DNA of 64,000 nucleotides, from contig NZ_AP028908.1 of assembly GCF_037076465.1 (NCBI RefSeq), forward strand, positions 3,100,001-3,164,000, written 5' to 3'. The DNA is from Pectobacterium araliae (GTDB lineage: Bacteria; Pseudomonadota; Gammaproteobacteria; Enterobacterales; Enterobacteriaceae). The first letter of the stretch is position 1. Each line of letters starts with the position of its first letter. Below are positions 1 to 12,291 of the stretch, in pieces. Position numbers and translations under genes: made by a program. The notes beneath the pieces are model-generated. The model had not been told where the DNA came from and did no database searches. It saw only the letters and a list, made by a program, of their open reading frames with translations.

Positions 1-59
1 CGCCTGGTTTGAGGATGATGGCGCAAACAAAGAAGTACGCTAACAGTTTTACGAATCCC

Positions 60-324
60 AATGAGTTTTGCCGTTATCCGGCGTAAAAATTATGCTGAGG
101 AGATAGCAGGCTTAGGATGAGCCGCATGGACGCGGCTCAAGCTTGCGCCACGTCGGGAACGTGTCGCAAGCGGTCCTCTAAGCCTGATACCGACGAAGGC
201 ACCGCTTTAGCGGCATAATTCCCGCCAAAAGCCGGGGTTCACAGGGGGCTGGCGTAGCCCCCTGTGTCGGGCGCGTGCTACGACGTAGCATGAAAATGGC
301 GGTATGATGGCGCACGAAACCATT
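60..324. repeat. Structured dispersed repeat, copy A
   Basis: Non-coding element directly 3' of the aldo/keto reductase gene and related to the element at 10507-10800. Helices read from the sequence: P1 88-95 with 213-220; P2 107-115 with 178-186; P3 119-125 with 132-138 (loop contains TGGA); P4 141-147 with 165-171 plus 149-152 with 160-163 (loop TCGGGAA); P5 CCGC/GCGG around 202-212; P6 240-250 with 256-266 (11 bp); P7 276-281 with 285-290. The linkers GAAGGCACC, CCCGCCAAAAGCC and TCGGGCGCG are shared with copy B, as is the end GCGCACGAAACC (310-321). The left terminal arm is degenerate here. The strand, if it is transcribed, cannot be decided. I do not recognise a named family. Confidence 0.85.
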
Positions 325-362
325 TCCAAGCCTGCATAGAATGTGACGAAGAAAGCCGCTTC

Positions 363-1328
363 CTAATAGCGACTCGCATGATCCAACAGCTCAATATCTT
401 CTGCCGGCAGCACCAGCCGCGTCGCACTCGCCAGCTCAACAACCTGCTCCAGCGATGTCGCACTGGCAATTGGTGCCGTGATGCTCGGACGAGCAATCAG
501 CCATGCCAATGCAACCTGTGATGGCGTCGTCTGATGCGCATTCGCCACGCTATCCAACGCTTCCAAAATGGTGCGACCGCGCTCGTTCAGGTATTTTTCT
601 ACGACACCCTGCCCGCGTGCGCTTTTCGACGCATCCTTCGGCTGACGATACTTGCCAGACAAGAACCCGCTAGCCAGCGAATAATAGCTAATCACCCCGA
701 CGCCTTGCTCACGCACCAGCGGTTCCAGTGCGGCTTCATAGCCCTGCCGATCGTACAAATTGTATTCCGGTTGCAGCGTTTCATACCGCGCCAGATGATT
801 GGCTTTACTGACTTTCAGCGCTTCCGCCAGACGCTCAGCACTGTAGTTAGACGCCCCAATCGCGCGTACCTTACCTTCTTTAATCAGCGCATCAAACGCG
901 GCCAGCGTCTCTTCCAACGGCGTTTCTTTGTCATCCGTGTGTGCCTGATAGAGATCGATGTAGTCCGTTTGCAAGCGCCGTAATGAGGCCTCGACCGCCT
1001 GACGAATATAAGCAGCAGACAGCCCTTTCTTGCCCTCGCCCAGATCCATGCCGACTTTGGTGGCAATAATCACCTTGTCACGCTGGCCGCTTTTTTTCAG
1101 CCAGTTGCCGATGATGGTTTCAGATTCACCACCCTGATTACCGGGTGCCCAACGCGAATAAACATCGGCGGTATCAATGAAATTCAGCCCGTGCGCTAGC
1201 AGCGCATCCAGCAGGCTGAACGACGTCGATTCGTCAACCGTCCAGCCAAAGACGTTACCGCCGAAAGAAAAAGATGGAACCACGATCCCTGAACGTCCAA
1301 GCTCACGTGTGGTATCTGATACTGACAT
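363..1328 (-). CDS. Aldo/keto reductase
   Basis: 321-residue NADPH-dependent oxidoreductase of the aldo/keto reductase superfamily; a cytoplasmic TIM barrel reducing aldehydes or ketones, natural substrate unknown. The catalytic tetrad of the family is visible: Asp52 and Tyr57 (DTADVY), Lys91 (IIATKVG) and His130 (YQAH). The C-terminal SQVALAWLIARP segment is typical. The ATG at 1328 is chosen because AAGGAG lies 7 bases upstream in the mRNA; a GTG two codons earlier is a poor alternative. It is monocistronic, divergent from nupC, and ends next to repeat copy A. Confidence 0.9.
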   Translation of the reverse strand: MSVSDTTRELGRSGIVVPSFSFGGNVFGWTVDESTSFSLLDALLAHGLNFIDTADVYSRWAPGNQGGESETIIGNWLKKSGQRDKVIIATKVGMDLGEGKKGLSAAYIRQAVEASLRRLQTDYIDLYQAHTDDKETPLEETLAAFDALIKEGKVRAIGASNYSAERLAEALKVSKANHLARYETLQPEYNLYDRQGYEAALEPLVREQGVGVISYYSLASGFLSGKYRQPKDASKSARGQGVVEKYLNERGRTILEALDSVANAHQTTPSQVALAWLIARPSITAPIASATSLEQVVELASATRLVLPAEDIELLDHASRY

Positions 1329-1467
1329 AATCACTCTCCTTTTAAGTCATGCAGAAAACATCATAAAAAATCCCGCCTACCTGCAACCTAAAGTAGGGTG
1401 ACGCAACTTTCTGTATGGGATAAGAATAATGAATGAACAGAAAGGCGCAAATAACGAGACGTAGCAT

Positions 1468-1496
1468 TTAGTTTAGATAAAATCCCAAGGTATAAT
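1468..1496 (+). promoter_or_regulatory. Possible nupC promoter
   Basis: A consensus -10 hexamer TATAAT at 1491-1496 lies about 90 bases before the nupC start. The matching -35 (around 1468-1473, TTAGTT) is poor, which would fit an activator-dependent promoter. I did not find a convincing CRP or CytR site, although nupC of E. coli uses both. Confidence 0.35.
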
Positions 1497-1585
1497 TGTT
1501 TTTTTGCGTTCTTCCTCTCATTTTTAGTGCATGCGTTACATAAAATGACGTGGAAAATTTGGCCTGCCTCATATTTGGAGCACAC

Positions 1586-2782
1586 ATGTCCTTGTCCCAT
1601 ATCGCGCAATTTATTCTGGCGCTGGTTGTTGTTGCGGCGCTATCGCTACTCGTCTGCCGCGATCGTAAAAGTATTCGTATTCGTTTTATTATTCAGCTAC
1701 TCGTCATCGAAATTCTGCTCGCTTACTTCTTCCTGTACTCAAACATTGGGTTAGGTGTGGTCAAAGGGTTCGCAGCAGTCTTCGACAAACTACTCGGATT
1801 TGCGGGCCAAGGGACGGACTTCGTATTCGGTGACATGGTGAATAGTGAGAAGAACCTGATTTCCTTCTTCTTCAAAGTGCTCTGCCCTATCGTCTTCATT
1901 TCTGCGCTGATCGGTATCCTGCAACACATTAAAGTGCTGCCAATCATCATCCGCGCTATTGGTACGATCCTGTCCAAAGTGAACGGCATGGGCAAACTGG
2001 AATCCTTTAACGCAGTCAGCTCACTGATTCTCGGCCAGTCCGAAAACTTCATTGCCTACAAAGACATTCTGGGCAAGATGTCCGAAAAACGTATGTACAC
2101 CATGGCCGCTACCGCCATGTCCACCGTGTCGATGTCCATCGTCGGTGCGTACATGTCTATGCTGGATGCCAAATTCGTCGTTGCCGCGCTGATTCTGAAC
2201 ATGTTCAGTACCTTCATCGTGCTGTCACTGATTAACCCCTACAAAGTCGGTGAAGAACCGGAATTGCAGTTGGGTAATCTGCATGAAAATCAGAGCTTCT
2301 TTGAAATGCTGGGCGAATACATTCTGGCGGGCTTCAAAGTTGCCGTCATCGTGGCCGCCATGCTGGTCGGTTTCATTGCACTGATTGCGGCAGTCAACGC
2401 CATTTTCAGCGCCATTTTCGGTATCAGCTTCCAGGAAGTCCTCGGCTACGTGTTCTATCCGTTCGCCTGGATCATGGGTATCCCGTCTCATGAAGCGCTT
2501 CAGGTGGGTAGCATCATGGCAACCAAACTGGTTTCTAACGAATTTGTCGCAATGCTGGAACTGCAAAAAGTGGCAGGCGAACTGTCTCCGCGCAGCGTGG
2601 GTATTCTGTCCGTGTTCCTGGTGTCTTTCGCCAACTTCTCGTCCATCGGTATTATTGCGGGCGCGATTAAAGGGCTGAATGAGCAACAGGGCAACGTCGT
2701 TTCCCGTTTTGGCCTGAAACTGGTTTACGGTTCTACGCTGGTGAGCATCCTTTCCGCCGCTATCGCGGGTCTGGTGCTGTAA
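1586..2782 (+). CDS. nupC: Nucleoside permease NupC
   Basis: 398-residue inner-membrane concentrative nucleoside transporter (CNT family), importing nucleosides with protons. The sequence can be aligned along its full length with E. coli NupC (400 residues), including the core motif region [17 protein letters not shown], with about ten hydrophobic segments. The ATG at 1586 follows TTGGAG at 1575-1580 and gives the usual family length; an upstream in-frame start would add 12 residues lacking a Shine-Dalgarno. It is a single-gene unit followed by a strong terminator. Confidence 0.95.
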   Translation: MSLSHIAQFILALVVVAALSLLVCRDRKSIRIRFIIQLLVIEILLAYFFLYSNIGLGVVKGFAAVFDKLLGFAGQGTDFVFGDMVNSEKNLISFFFKVLCPIVFISALIGILQHIKVLPIIIRAIGTILSKVNGMGKLESFNAVSSLILGQSENFIAYKDILGKMSEKRMYTMAATAMSTVSMSIVGAYMSMLDAKFVVAALILNMFSTFIVLSLINPYKVGEEPELQLGNLHENQSFFEMLGEYILAGFKVAVIVAAMLVGFIALIAAVNAIFSAIFGISFQEVLGYVFYPFAWIMGIPSHEALQVGSIMATKLVSNEFVAMLELQKVAGELSPRSVGILSVFLVSFANFSSIGIIAGAIKGLNEQQGNVVSRFGLKLVYGSTLVSILSAAIAGLVL

Positions 2783-2814
2783 CCCCAGATCACGTTATAA
2801 AATTCTTATCCCAG

Positions 2815-2845
2815 TCCGGCAGGCTTACACTGCCGGATTTTTTTT
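2815..2845 (+). terminator. nupC rho-independent terminator
   Basis: Stem TCCGGCAG (2815-2822) with CTGCCGGA (2830-2837), 7-base loop, then eight T (2838-2845). It lies 33 bases after the nupC stop. Confidence 0.9.
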
Positions 2846-2955
2846 CCTACAAACCCTGACACATCTTCCATATTTCCTTCATTTTTGTCCGGCATCCACT
2901 GTTTAAACTAGTAAAATGCGGCCATTGGTCCAATAACGTGCTGGGTATAACTGCC

Positions 2956-2986
<31 letters not shown>

Positions 2987-3028
2987 GATCGTGCTTCCCG
3001 CGCAACCTGGAGAGAGTAATCCACCACT

Positions 3029-4264
3029 ATGAATGCTAAACGTATCCGAGGCCTGCTGGTACTTGCCGCCGTTATCGCTATTGCTGTACTGATCTGGCGC
3101 CATTTTACCCAGACATCGCCTGCCGCCAACGGCACGAGTGAACAGCACGCCGCCCGTACGTCACATTCGGGAAATAACGCCGCTGGTGGTGGACGCAGAG
3201 CGGCCATGCGCACGCTGGCTCCCGTGCAGGCGGCGCTGACGCAATCCGCCTCCGTGCCTTATTATCTCTCCGGTTTAGGCACCGTAACGGCGGCCAATAC
3301 TGTGACGCTGCGCAGTCGGGTGAACGGGCAACTGATGGCGCTGCACTTTCAGGAAGGGCAACAGATTAAGGCTGGCGATCTGCTGGCAGAAATCGACCCG
3401 CGTCCTTTTCAGGTCGAACTGACGCAGGCACAGGGGCAATTGGCAAAAGATCGTGCCGTGCTGGCTAACGCTCAGCAGGATTTAGCGCGCTATCAGCAAC
3501 TGGTGAAAACCAACCTGATCTCCCGTCAGGAACTGGATGCGCAGACCGCCGCGGTGCGTCAGGCGGAAGGCTCGCTAAAAGCCGATGAAGGTGCCGTCGC
3601 CAGCGCACAACTCCAGTTGGATTACAGCAAGATCACCGCGCCTATCAGCGGTCGGATCGGTTTAAAACAGGTCGATGTGGGGAATTACATCACCAGCGGC
3701 GACACCAATGGCATTGTCGTGATTACGCAAACGTACCCTATCGATGTCGTCTTTACCGTGCCGGAAGCGGAAATCGCCACCATTATTAGCGCACAAAAAT
3801 CAGGGCAGCCGCCCGTGGTCGAAGCCTGGGATCGCGCCAATCAGAAGAAACTCTCGCAGGGTAGCCTGCTCAGTATGGATAACCAGATCGACACCACCAC
3901 CGGTACGATCAAGCTCAAGGCGCGTTTTGACAATCTAGATGATACCCTGTTCCCGAACCAGTTCGTGAATATCCGCATGAAGGTCGATACGCTGCAAAAC
4001 GCCGTCGTCGCCCCCTCCGCCGCGGTGCAAATGGGTAATGAAGGCCGCTTCGTCTGGATTCTGAATGATAAAAATGAAGTCAGTAAGCGTCAAATCACGA
4101 CCAGTATTCAGTACGGTCAGTTGGTTGTGGTGACCGCCGGACTGGATGCCGACGTTAAGGTTGTCACTGACGGCATCGACCGTCTGACTGAAGGAACCAA
4201 AGTGGAGGTCGTTCCCTCTACGCTAACGGAGAAAACACCTGCCATCACTGGGGAGAAATCCTGA
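3029..4264 (+). CDS. mdtA: Multidrug efflux periplasmic adaptor MdtA
   Basis: 411-residue membrane-fusion protein linking the MdtBC pump to an outer-membrane channel (TolC in E. coli). An N-terminal hydrophobic anchor (about residues 7-24) is followed by a Ser/Gly/Ala-rich linker. Next come the lipoyl half-motifs ([20 protein letters not shown]), a long alpha-hairpin rich in Gln/Ala (about 125-185), and the beta-barrel domain. First gene of mdtABC; its stop overlaps the mdtB ATG by one base. In E. coli the operon is induced by BaeSR in response to envelope stress; baeSR lie downstream here. Confidence 0.95.
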   Translation: MNAKRIRGLLVLAAVIAIAVLIWRHFTQTSPAANGTSEQHAARTSHSGNNAAGGGRRAAMRTLAPVQAALTQSASVPYYLSGLGTVTAANTVTLRSRVNGQLMALHFQEGQQIKAGDLLAEIDPRPFQVELTQAQGQLAKDRAVLANAQQDLARYQQLVKTNLISRQELDAQTAAVRQAEGSLKADEGAVASAQLQLDYSKITAPISGRIGLKQVDVGNYITSGDTNGIVVITQTYPIDVVFTVPEAEIATIISAQKSGQPPVVEAWDRANQKKLSQGSLLSMDNQIDTTTGTIKLKARFDNLDDTLFPNQFVNIRMKVDTLQNAVVAPSAAVQMGNEGRFVWILNDKNEVSKRQITTSIQYGQLVVVTAGLDADVKVVTDGIDRLTEGTKVEVVPSTLTEKTPAITGEKS

Positions 4265-7200
4265 TGCAGGATACCGTTCCAGCCAGCGGCGGCGGGCCGT
4301 CACGCCTGTTTATTCTACGCCCCGTCGCAACTACGTTGTTAATGTTCGCCATTCTGTTGGCCGGTATCATTGGCTATCGGGCGTTGCCAGTGTCCGCGCT
4401 GCCTGAAGTCGATTATCCGACGATTCAGGTCATTACCCTGTATCCCGGTGCCAGCCCCGACGTGGTGACCTCGGCGATTACCGCGCCGCTGGAACGGCAG
4501 TTCGGCCAGATGTCCGGGCTAAAACAGATGTCGACACAGAGCGCAGGCGGCGCATCCGTCATCACGCTTCAGTTCCAACTTGAGCTGTCGCTGGATGTCG
4601 CGGAGCAGGATGTACAGGCCGCCATTAATGCGGCAAGCAATCTGTTGCCAAGCGATCTGCCCTACCCACCCACTTACAGCAAAGTGAATCCAGCCGATCC
4701 GCCGATTATGACGCTGGCTGTCACCTCCACCGTAATGTCGATGACGCAGGTACAGGACATGGTGGACAATCGCATCGCGCAAAAAATTTCGCAGGTCGCG
4801 GGTGTCGGGCTGGTGTCGTTAGCCGGTGGCCAGCGTCCTGCCGTGCGGGTAAGGCTGAACGCGCCAGCGCTGGCGGCTTACGGCCTGACCAGCGAAACCA
4901 TTCGCACCGCCATTACCGCTGCCAACGTGAATTCCGCCAAGGGGAGTCTGGATGGCCCAACGCGCTCAGTGACGCTCTCTGCCAACGACCAGATGAAATC
5001 TGTTGATGATTACCGCAAGCTGATTGTTGCGTGGAAAAACGGCGCACCGGTAAGGCTTCAGGATGTAGCCACGATTGAGCAGGCCGCCGAGAATATTCAT
5101 CTCGGCGCCTGGGCGGATCGACAGCAGGCGATCATTATCAACGTTCAGCGCCAGCCAGGTGCTAACGTCATCACGACCACGGACAGCATTAACAAGATGC
5201 TGCCCGCGTTAAAATCCAGCCTGCCAAACGCCGTCGAAGTCACCACGCTGACCGACCGCACCACCAGCATTCGTGCCTCAGTAAAAGATGTCCAGTTCGA
5301 GTTGCTACTGGCGATCGCACTGGTTGTGATGGTGATTTACCTGTTTTTGCGTAATGCCGTTGCCACGCTGATCCCCAGCATTGCCGTACCGCTGTCGCTG
5401 GTCGGCACCTTTGCCGCCATGTATTTCCTCGGTTTTTCCATTAATAACCTGACGCTGATGGCGCTCACCATCGCGACGGGTTTCGTAGTAGATGATGCCA
5501 TTGTGGTGATCGAAAATATCTCACGGTATATCGAAAAAGGGGAAAAGCCGCTTAACGCCGCGCTGAAAGGGGCGGGAGAAATCGGCTTCACCATCATTTC
5601 CCTGACCTTCTCACTCATCGCCGTGCTGATCCCCCTGCTGTTTATGGGTGATATCGTCGGACGCCTGTTCCGAGAGTTTGCCGTGACGCTAGCGGTATCG
5701 ATCCTGATTTCTGCCGTTGTTTCACTCACGCTGACCCCCATGATGTGCGCACGGATGCTGAGCCATCAGTCGCTAAGTAAACAGAACCGTTTTACGCGTG
5801 CCAGCGAGCGTTTCTTCACCCGTCTGATCAATGTCTACGGCGTCTGGCTACGCAAAGTACTCAATCATCCGTGGCTGACGCTCAGCGTCGCACTGGGTAC
5901 ACTTCTGCTCACTATCCTGCTCTATATCTGGATTCCGAAGGGCTTCTTCCCGCTACAGGATAACGGCATCATTCAGGGCACAATACAGGCGCCGCAGACG
6001 GTGTCCTTCAGCAATATGGCCGACCGCCAGCAGCGCGTCGCATCCATCATCATGAAAGATCCGACGGTGGAGAGTGTGTCCTCGTTCATCGGCGTTGATG
6101 GCACGAATGCCGCGCTAAACAGCGGCCGACTGCAAATAAACCTGAAACCGCTCAGTGAACGCAGCGAACGTATTCAGGCGATCATCAGCCGCCTACAACA
6201 GCAGACCGCCCAAATTCCCGGCATCCAACTGTATCTGCAACCGGTGCAGGATCTCACCATCGACACCCAAATTAGCCGCACGCAATATCAGTTTACCTTG
6301 CAGGCGATGTCGCTGGACGAGCTGAGCCAGTGGGTGCCCAAGCTGATGACTGAGCTGAAAAAGCTGCCGCAGCTAGAGGATGTCAGCAGCGACTGGCAAG
6401 ACGGCGCCGCGGTCGCCTACGTCAACGTGAACCGCGACAGCGCCAGCCGTCTGGGCATCACCATGTCACAGGTCGATAGCGCGCTGTACAACGCTTTTGG
6501 TCAGCGTCTGGTTTCCACCATCTATACGCAAGCCAGCCAGTACCGCGTGGTGCTGGAGCACGATACGACCAACAATACCGGTCTGGACGCGTTGAATGAC
6601 GTGCGTCTCATCAGCAGCGACGGCGGTACGATCCCACTCAGCAGCATTGCCACCATTGAAGAGCGTCAGGGGCCGCTGGCGATCAACCATATCGACCAGT
6701 TCCCGTCGACGACAATTTCCTTCAATGTCGCCAGCGGCTATGCGCTAGGCGAAGCGGTTGATGCCATCACGCAGGCCGAGCAGCAGATGAATCTGCCTGC
6801 GGATATCACTACCCGTTTTCAGGGCAGTACACTGGCGTTTCAGTCGGCGCTGAGCAGCACCGTGTGGCTCATCGTGGCGGCGATTGTCGCGATGTACATT
6901 GTACTCGGCGTGCTGTACGAAAGCTTTATTCACCCGATCACCATCTTGTCTACATTGCCAACGGCGGGCGTCGGTGCGTTGTTGGCGCTGATGATGGCGG
7001 GGAATGAGCTGGATGTGATCGCCATTATCGGGATCATCTTGCTCATCGGGATCGTGAAGAAAAACGCCATCATGATGATCGACTTCGCGCTGGCGGCGGA
7101 ACGAGAGCAGGGCATGACACCGTATGACGCGATTTATCAGGCCTGTCTGCTGCGTTTCAGGCCAATTTTGATGACCACCATGGCGGCGCTGCTGAGTGCG

Positions 7201-7386
7201 CTGCCACTGATGCTGAGCACTGGCGTCGGCGCGGAACTGCGCCAGCCGCTAGGGGTCTGCATGGTTGGTGGCCTGATCATGAGCCAAATCCTGACGCTGT
7301 TTACCACACCGGTGATTTACCTGCTGTTTGACCGTCTGGCGATACGTTTCCGCCATACGCCACGTCAAGAGGAAGAAACCGAGTGA
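4264..7386 (+). CDS. mdtB: RND multidrug transporter subunit MdtB
   Basis: 1040-residue inner-membrane RND proton antiporter subunit. The first membrane helix is near residues 20-38. A large periplasmic porter loop follows, then the TM4 motif [14 protein letters not shown] with the paired Asp residues of the proton relay. A second hydrophobic half starts near residue 535. MdtB and MdtC assemble as a heterotrimer in E. coli and export bile salts, novobiocin and related compounds. Translation is likely coupled to mdtA (1-base overlap) and to mdtC (4-base overlap). Confidence 0.96.
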   Translation: MQDTVPASGGGPSRLFILRPVATTLLMFAILLAGIIGYRALPVSALPEVDYPTIQVITLYPGASPDVVTSAITAPLERQFGQMSGLKQMSTQSAGGASVITLQFQLELSLDVAEQDVQAAINAASNLLPSDLPYPPTYSKVNPADPPIMTLAVTSTVMSMTQVQDMVDNRIAQKISQVAGVGLVSLAGGQRPAVRVRLNAPALAAYGLTSETIRTAITAANVNSAKGSLDGPTRSVTLSANDQMKSVDDYRKLIVAWKNGAPVRLQDVATIEQAAENIHLGAWADRQQAIIINVQRQPGANVITTTDSINKMLPALKSSLPNAVEVTTLTDRTTSIRASVKDVQFELLLAIALVVMVIYLFLRNAVATLIPSIAVPLSLVGTFAAMYFLGFSINNLTLMALTIATGFVVDDAIVVIENISRYIEKGEKPLNAALKGAGEIGFTIISLTFSLIAVLIPLLFMGDIVGRLFREFAVTLAVSILISAVVSLTLTPMMCARMLSHQSLSKQNRFTRASERFFTRLINVYGVWLRKVLNHPWLTLSVALGTLLLTILLYIWIPKGFFPLQDNGIIQGTIQAPQTVSFSNMADRQQRVASIIMKDPTVESVSSFIGVDGTNAALNSGRLQINLKPLSERSERIQAIISRLQQQTAQIPGIQLYLQPVQDLTIDTQISRTQYQFTLQAMSLDELSQWVPKLMTELKKLPQLEDVSSDWQDGAAVAYVNVNRDSASRLGITMSQVDSALYNAFGQRLVSTIYTQASQYRVVLEHDTTNNTGLDALNDVRLISSDGGTIPLSSIATIEERQGPLAINHIDQFPSTTISFNVASGYALGEAVDAITQAEQQMNLPADITTRFQGSTLAFQSALSSTVWLIVAAIVAMYIVLGVLYESFIHPITILSTLPTAGVGALLALMMAGNELDVIAIIGIILLIGIVKKNAIMMIDFALAAEREQGMTPYDAIYQACLLRFRPILMTTMAALLSALPLMLSTGVGAELRQPLGVCMVGGLIMSQILTLFTTPVIYLLFDRLAIRFRHTPRQEEETE

Positions 7387-10300
7387 AGTTCTTCGCCCTG
7401 TTCATCCACCGCCCCGTCGCCACCCTGCTGCTGACGCTGGCCATCGCGCTTTGTGGCGTATTAGGTTTCCGCCTGTTGCCCGTGTCGCCGCTGCCGCAGG
7501 TGGATTTCCCTGTGATCTCGGTCAGCGCCTCGCTGCCCGGTGCTTCACCGGAAACCATGGCCTCAGCCATTGCCACACCGCTGGAACGTGCGCTCGGTAG
7601 AATTGCAGGCGTCAGCGAAATGACCTCCACCAGCTCGCTCGGCAGTACGCGCGTCATTCTGGTGTTTAACCTCGACAGGGATATCAACGGCGCAGCGCGC
7701 GATGTACAGGCGGCCATTAACGCCGCGCAGAACCTTCTACCGTCCGGCATGTCCAGCCGCCCAACCTACCGCAAAGTCAATCCGTCCGACGCGCCGGTCA
7801 TGATTTTGACGCTGACCTCGGACACCTACAGTCAGGGGCAGCTGTACGACTTTGCCTCTACCCAGCTGTCGCAGAAAATTTCGCAGATGGAAGGCGTTGG
7901 CGATGTCTCCATCGGCGGGAGTTCACTCCCCGCCGTGCGCGTCGCGCTGAATCCGGTGGCGCTGTTTAATCAGGGCATTTCCCTTGATGAGGTACGACAG
8001 GCTATCGCACAGGCGAACGTGCGTCAGCCGCTGGGGAATGTGGAAAACAGCCAGAAAAGCTGGCAGATACAAACTAACGATGAACTCAAAACGGCTGATG
8101 CCTACGCGCCGCTGATTATCCACTACAACAACGGCACCGCCGTCCGTCTGAGCGACGTCGCCACGGTAGAAGATTCAGTCCAGAACGCCCGCAATGCAGG
8201 AATGGCGAACGCGAAGCCTGCGATTCTAGTGATGATTCGCCGTGCGCCGGATGCCAACATTATTACCACGGTAGACAATATCCGCGCCGCGATGCCGGAA
8301 CTGCGCGCCAGCCTGCCAGCCGAAATACAGTTGGATGTCGCACAGGATCGCTCCCCCACCATTCGCGCCTCGCTGGCGGAAGTAGAGCAATCGCTGATTA
8401 TTGCCGTCGCACTGGTTATTCTGGTCGTCTTCCTGTTCCTGCGTTCAGGGCGGGCGACGGCTATTCCGGCGCTGGCCGTCCCAGTCTCATTGATTGGCAC
8501 CTTCGCCGCCATGTACCTGTGCGGCTTTAGTCTGAACAACCTGTCGCTGATGGCGCTTACCATTGCCACTGGCTTCGTGGTGGATGACGCCATCGTAGTG
8601 TTGGAGAATATCTCCCGCCACATCGAAGCGGGCATGAAGCCGCTCCAGGCGTCACTTCAAGGGGTGAGAGAAGTCGGGTTCACCGTTTTATCGATGAGCC
8701 TGTCGCTGGTGGCGGTATTCATCCCGCTGCTGCTGATGGACGGGTTACCGGGGCGGTTATTCCGCGAATTCGCCGTCACACTGTCGGTGGCGATCATGAT
8801 TTCCCTGCTGATCTCGCTCACGCTGACGCCGATGCTGTGCGCACGACTACTGCGAGCGGTTCCCAAGCGCAGCCAGCCGCGCACTCAGGGGTTTAACCGC
8901 GTACTGCTCGCCATGCAACAAGGCTATGGGCGATCGCTGAAATGGGTACTTAACCACGCATGCTGGGTTTTGCTGCTCCTGCTGGGAACGATCACGCTCA
9001 ACGTCTGGCTGTATATTAGCATTCCGAAAACCTTCTTTCCTGAGCAGGACACGGGCAGGCTGATGGGCTTCATTCAGGCTGACCAGAGCATTTCTTTTCA
9101 GGCCATGACGGTGAAGCTCCAGAATTTCATGACCATTGTCAGCAGCGATCCCGCAGTGGATAACGTGAACGGATTTACGGGTGGGTCGCGCACCAACAGC
9201 GGCTCGATGTTTATCTCGCTTAAGCCACTGTCCGAGCGCGATGTTTCCGCACAGCAGGTCATTAGTCGCCTGCGCATCAAGCTGGCAAAAGAACCCGGTG
9301 CCAGCCTGTTTTTAATGCCCGTGCAGGATATCCGTATCGGCGGTCGGGAATCGAGCGCCGGGTATCAGTACACGCTCCTGTCTGATGATTTGAGCGAACT
9401 GCGTACCTGGGAGCCAAAGATTCGTGCCGCTTTCAGTAAACTGCCTGAAGTGGCCGATGTGAACTCCGATCAGCAGGATAAAGGCGCAGAAATGGCGTTA
9501 ACCTATGATCGTGATGCGATGGCACAGTTGGGCATCAATGTCTCTGCCGTCAATGCGTTGCTTAATAACGCCTTCGGCCAGCGTCAGATTTCGACCATTT
9601 ATCAACCGTTAAACCAGTACAAGGTGGTGATGGAAGTGGACGATGCCTACACGCAGGATGTCAGCTCACTGAATAAGATGTTCGTCATCAATAAAGAAGG
9701 TAAGCCAATTCCGCTTTCTTATTTCGCCAGTTGGAAGCCGATCAACGCGCCACTGTCGGTAAACCATCAGGGACTCTCTGCCGCGTCCACTATCTCTTTT
9801 AACCTGCCAGAAGGCACCGATCTTTCCACTGCCACAGCGGCAGTAGAAAGAACCATGACGTCACTGGGTGTGCCATCCTCGGTACGCGGTCAGTTCTCCG
9901 GTACGGCGCAGGCGTTCCAGCAATCACAGTCTTCTCAGCTGTTGCTGATTCTGGCGGCGATTATCACGGTGTATATCGTGCTGGGTGTGCTGTATGAGAG
10001 CTATGTGCATCCGCTGACGATTCTATCCACCCTGCCCTCAGCGGGCGTGGGGGCACTGCTGGCGCTAGAATGGTTTGGCGTACCGTTTAGTCTGGTGGCG
10101 CTGATTGGGATCATGCTATTGATTGGGATCGTGAAAAAGAACGCGATCATGATGGTGGATTTCGCACTGGTGGCGCAGCGCAGCGACAAGCTGAACGCGC
10201 AAGACGCCATTTTTCAGGCCTGTCTGCTACGCTTCCGCCCGATTATGATGACCACATTAGCCGCACTGTTTGGCGCACTGCCGCTGGTGCTGACCAGCGG

Positions 10301-10463
10301 TGACGGTGCAGAGTTGCGTCAACCGCTCGGCATCACGATTGTCGGCGGGCTGGTGATGAGCCAAATCCTCACGTTGTATACCACCCCGGTGGTGTATCTG
10401 TTTTTCGACAAGCTGAGGAATATTCGGCGCAAAACACCGGAGAAGGATTTGTCACTGTCGTGA
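7383..10463 (+). CDS. mdtC: RND multidrug transporter subunit MdtC
   Basis: 1026-residue RND subunit paralogous to the preceding gene (same FAMFIAT-like fold order; [14 protein letters not shown] proton-relay motif; [16 protein letters not shown] in the second half). The start is a GTG at 7383 overlapping the mdtB TGA, so the two subunits are probably translationally coupled. It is the partner of MdtB in the heterotrimeric pump. The next operon gene, mdtD, does not follow directly: 420 bases containing repeat copy B intervene. Confidence 0.96.
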   Translation: MKFFALFIHRPVATLLLTLAIALCGVLGFRLLPVSPLPQVDFPVISVSASLPGASPETMASAIATPLERALGRIAGVSEMTSTSSLGSTRVILVFNLDRDINGAARDVQAAINAAQNLLPSGMSSRPTYRKVNPSDAPVMILTLTSDTYSQGQLYDFASTQLSQKISQMEGVGDVSIGGSSLPAVRVALNPVALFNQGISLDEVRQAIAQANVRQPLGNVENSQKSWQIQTNDELKTADAYAPLIIHYNNGTAVRLSDVATVEDSVQNARNAGMANAKPAILVMIRRAPDANIITTVDNIRAAMPELRASLPAEIQLDVAQDRSPTIRASLAEVEQSLIIAVALVILVVFLFLRSGRATAIPALAVPVSLIGTFAAMYLCGFSLNNLSLMALTIATGFVVDDAIVVLENISRHIEAGMKPLQASLQGVREVGFTVLSMSLSLVAVFIPLLLMDGLPGRLFREFAVTLSVAIMISLLISLTLTPMLCARLLRAVPKRSQPRTQGFNRVLLAMQQGYGRSLKWVLNHACWVLLLLLGTITLNVWLYISIPKTFFPEQDTGRLMGFIQADQSISFQAMTVKLQNFMTIVSSDPAVDNVNGFTGGSRTNSGSMFISLKPLSERDVSAQQVISRLRIKLAKEPGASLFLMPVQDIRIGGRESSAGYQYTLLSDDLSELRTWEPKIRAAFSKLPEVADVNSDQQDKGAEMALTYDRDAMAQLGINVSAVNALLNNAFGQRQISTIYQPLNQYKVVMEVDDAYTQDVSSLNKMFVINKEGKPIPLSYFASWKPINAPLSVNHQGLSAASTISFNLPEGTDLSTATAAVERTMTSLGVPSSVRGQFSGTAQAFQQSQSSQLLLILAAIITVYIVLGVLYESYVHPLTILSTLPSAGVGALLALEWFGVPFSLVALIGIMLLIGIVKKNAIMMVDFALVAQRSDKLNAQDAIFQACLLRFRPIMMTTLAALFGALPLVLTSGDGAELRQPLGITIVGGLVMSQILTLYTTPVVYLFFDKLRNIRRKTPEKDLSLS

Positions 10464-10506
10464 CGGAACATGAGTAACGGTAAAGATCTAATAACATGCT
10501 ATTTCT

Positions 10507-10800
10507 GGGGAGGTTTCGTGCGCTTAACTCGCAACGAACTCCCACCTTGGCGTAAATTATGCTGAGGGAAAAGCATACTCTCGGATAAGCGGCATGGATG
10601 CCGCGCAAGCCGATGCCGCGTCGGGAACGCGTCATCGGCGGTCCGCAAAGAGGATGCTTTTCCCGAAGGCACCGCATAGCGGCATAATTTCCCGCCAAAA
10701 GCCAGGGTTCCAAGGGCGACGGCAATTGAGCCGCCCTTGGTCGGGCGCGTTCGGAACGCTACTAGAAAAACGGTGATGCTTGAGCGCACGAAACCTCCCC
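10507..10800. repeat. Structured dispersed repeat, copy B
   Basis: 294-base element between mdtC and mdtD. It is closed by a perfect 18-bp terminal inverted repeat, 10507-10524 with 10783-10800. Inside are P1 10554-10562/10682-10690 (9 bp), P2 10566-10576/10654-10664 (11 bp), P3 10589-10594/10599-10604 (loop TGGA), P4 10609-10615/10633-10639 with inner 10617-10620/10628-10631 (loop TCGGGAA), P5 CCGC/GCGG, P6 10710-10718/10732-10740 and P7 10747-10751/10755-10759. Each helix corresponds to one in copy A at 60-324 but P2, P3, P4, P6 and P7 have different bases that still pair. Short reading frames inside it are incidental. Confidence 0.88.
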
Positions 10801-10883
10801 CTAATATTTAAAAACACCATGTGCAATGTGAGGACATCACCGACTATGCCCAATGTATTCAACAATCAAGAAGGTCATGAAAT

Positions 10884-12284
10884 ATGACCCAACCCGCCTC
10901 CGTTCGCTGGCAGCTCTGGATTGTTGCCTTTGGCTTTTTTATGCAGACGCTGGACACCACCATCGTGAATACCGCGCTGCCTTCAATGGCGGCGAGTCTA
11001 AATGAAAGCCCGCTGCATATGCATTCGGTGATTGTTTCCTATGTACTGACCGTGGCGGTGATGCTACCCGCTAGCGGCTGGCTGGCGGATCGCATCGGCG
11101 TGAAGAACATCTTTTTCGCCGCGATTCTACTGTTTACGCTGGGGTCGCTGCTGTGCGCCCGTTCGGAAACATTGGATGAGCTGCTGCTCTCCCGCGTGAT
11201 TCAAGGCATTGGCGGCGCAATGATGGTGCCGGTAGGCCGTCTGACGGTGATGAAAATCGTCCCACGCGATCAGTATATGGCAGCAATGACCTTCGTGACG
11301 CTGCCCGGCCAGATCGGTCCGTTACTGGGACCCGCGCTCGGCGGCTTTCTGGTGGAATACGCCAGTTGGCACTGGATTTTCCTTATCAACCTGCCGGTTG
11401 GTATTATCGGCGCACTGGCAACCTGGTTTCTGATGCCCAATTACACCATGCAAACTCAGCGCTTCGATGTTAGCGGTTTCCTCTGGCTTGCCGTCGGTAT
11501 GGCAACCCTGACGCTAGCGCTGGACGGTAACCGCAGTCTCGGTATTCCACCGATTGCCATTTTCGCGTTGATTGCCATCGGACTCATCGCGCTATTGAGC
11601 TACTGGCTGCACGCTCGTCATAACGAACAGGCGCTGTTCAATCTGCGTCTGTTCGACACCCATACCTTTTCTATCGGCCTGACAGGCGGACTTCTGGCGC
11701 GCATCGGCAGCGGCATGTTACCGTTTATGACACCGCTATTTTTACAATTAGGAATGGGGTTTTCCCCGTTTCATGCCGGGCTGATGATGGTGCCGATGGT
11801 GCTAGGTAGCATGGGAATGAAACGGATCGTGGTACAGATCGTCAACCGACTCGGTTATCGCCGTGTGCTGATTATCTCCACGCTGCTGCTGGCAGTGATC
11901 ACGGCGCTGTTTGCGCTGGTCGCCCTGATGCAATGGATCTGGATGATCCCGATTGTGCTGTTCTTTCTCGGCACGGTGAATGCCATTCGCTTCTCCACCA
12001 TGAACACGCTGACGCTGAAAGATCTGCCAGACTCCCTCGCCAGCGGCGGTAATAGCCTGCTGTCGATGACCATGCAGTTATCCACCAGCCTGGGAGTGAG
12101 CATCGCGGGTATTCTCTTGGGCATGTTTTCTCAACCGCATATCGCAGCAGAAAGTGGGGCAACCCACACGGTATTTCTCTACACCTATCTCAGCATGGTC
12201 GTCATCATCGCTCTGCCAGCGTTGATTTTTAATCGTGTCCCACCTGACACCGTAAAACAGTCAACGCTACCGCGTAAATCGTGA
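10884..12284 (+). CDS. mdtD: MFS transporter MdtD
   Basis: 466-residue major facilitator protein of the 14-helix drug/H+ antiporter (DHA2) type, close in length to E. coli MdtD (471). It begins in TM1 with [14 protein letters not shown], the motif D1 of 14-TMS exporters. The loop 2-3 motif is [13 protein letters not shown], and the TM5 antiporter motif C region reads [12 protein letters not shown]. In E. coli it sits in the mdtABCD-baeSR operon, although its efflux role was not shown to be needed for MdtABC resistance. The stop is 7 bases before baeS. Confidence 0.93.
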   Translation: MTQPASVRWQLWIVAFGFFMQTLDTTIVNTALPSMAASLNESPLHMHSVIVSYVLTVAVMLPASGWLADRIGVKNIFFAAILLFTLGSLLCARSETLDELLLSRVIQGIGGAMMVPVGRLTVMKIVPRDQYMAAMTFVTLPGQIGPLLGPALGGFLVEYASWHWIFLINLPVGIIGALATWFLMPNYTMQTQRFDVSGFLWLAVGMATLTLALDGNRSLGIPPIAIFALIAIGLIALLSYWLHARHNEQALFNLRLFDTHTFSIGLTGGLLARIGSGMLPFMTPLFLQLGMGFSPFHAGLMMVPMVLGSMGMKRIVVQIVNRLGYRRVLIISTLLLAVITALFALVALMQWIWMIPIVLFFLGTVNAIRFSTMNTLTLKDLPDSLASGGNSLLSMTMQLSTSLGVSIAGILLGMFSQPHIAAESGATHTVFLYTYLSMVVIIALPALIFNRVPPDTVKQSTLPRKS

Positions 12285-12291
12285 GGTCATT

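Noticed and set aside
2882..2899. BaeR-like box before mdtA
   Set aside because: TTTTTGTCCGGCATCCAC matches the remembered E. coli BaeR consensus in only about 11 of 18 positions, in a T-rich region; too weak to list.
10369..10865. Several short frames on both strands inside repeat copy B
   Set aside because: They overlap each other and the paired helices; codons follow the stem sequences rather than a protein. The region is better explained as a structured repeat.
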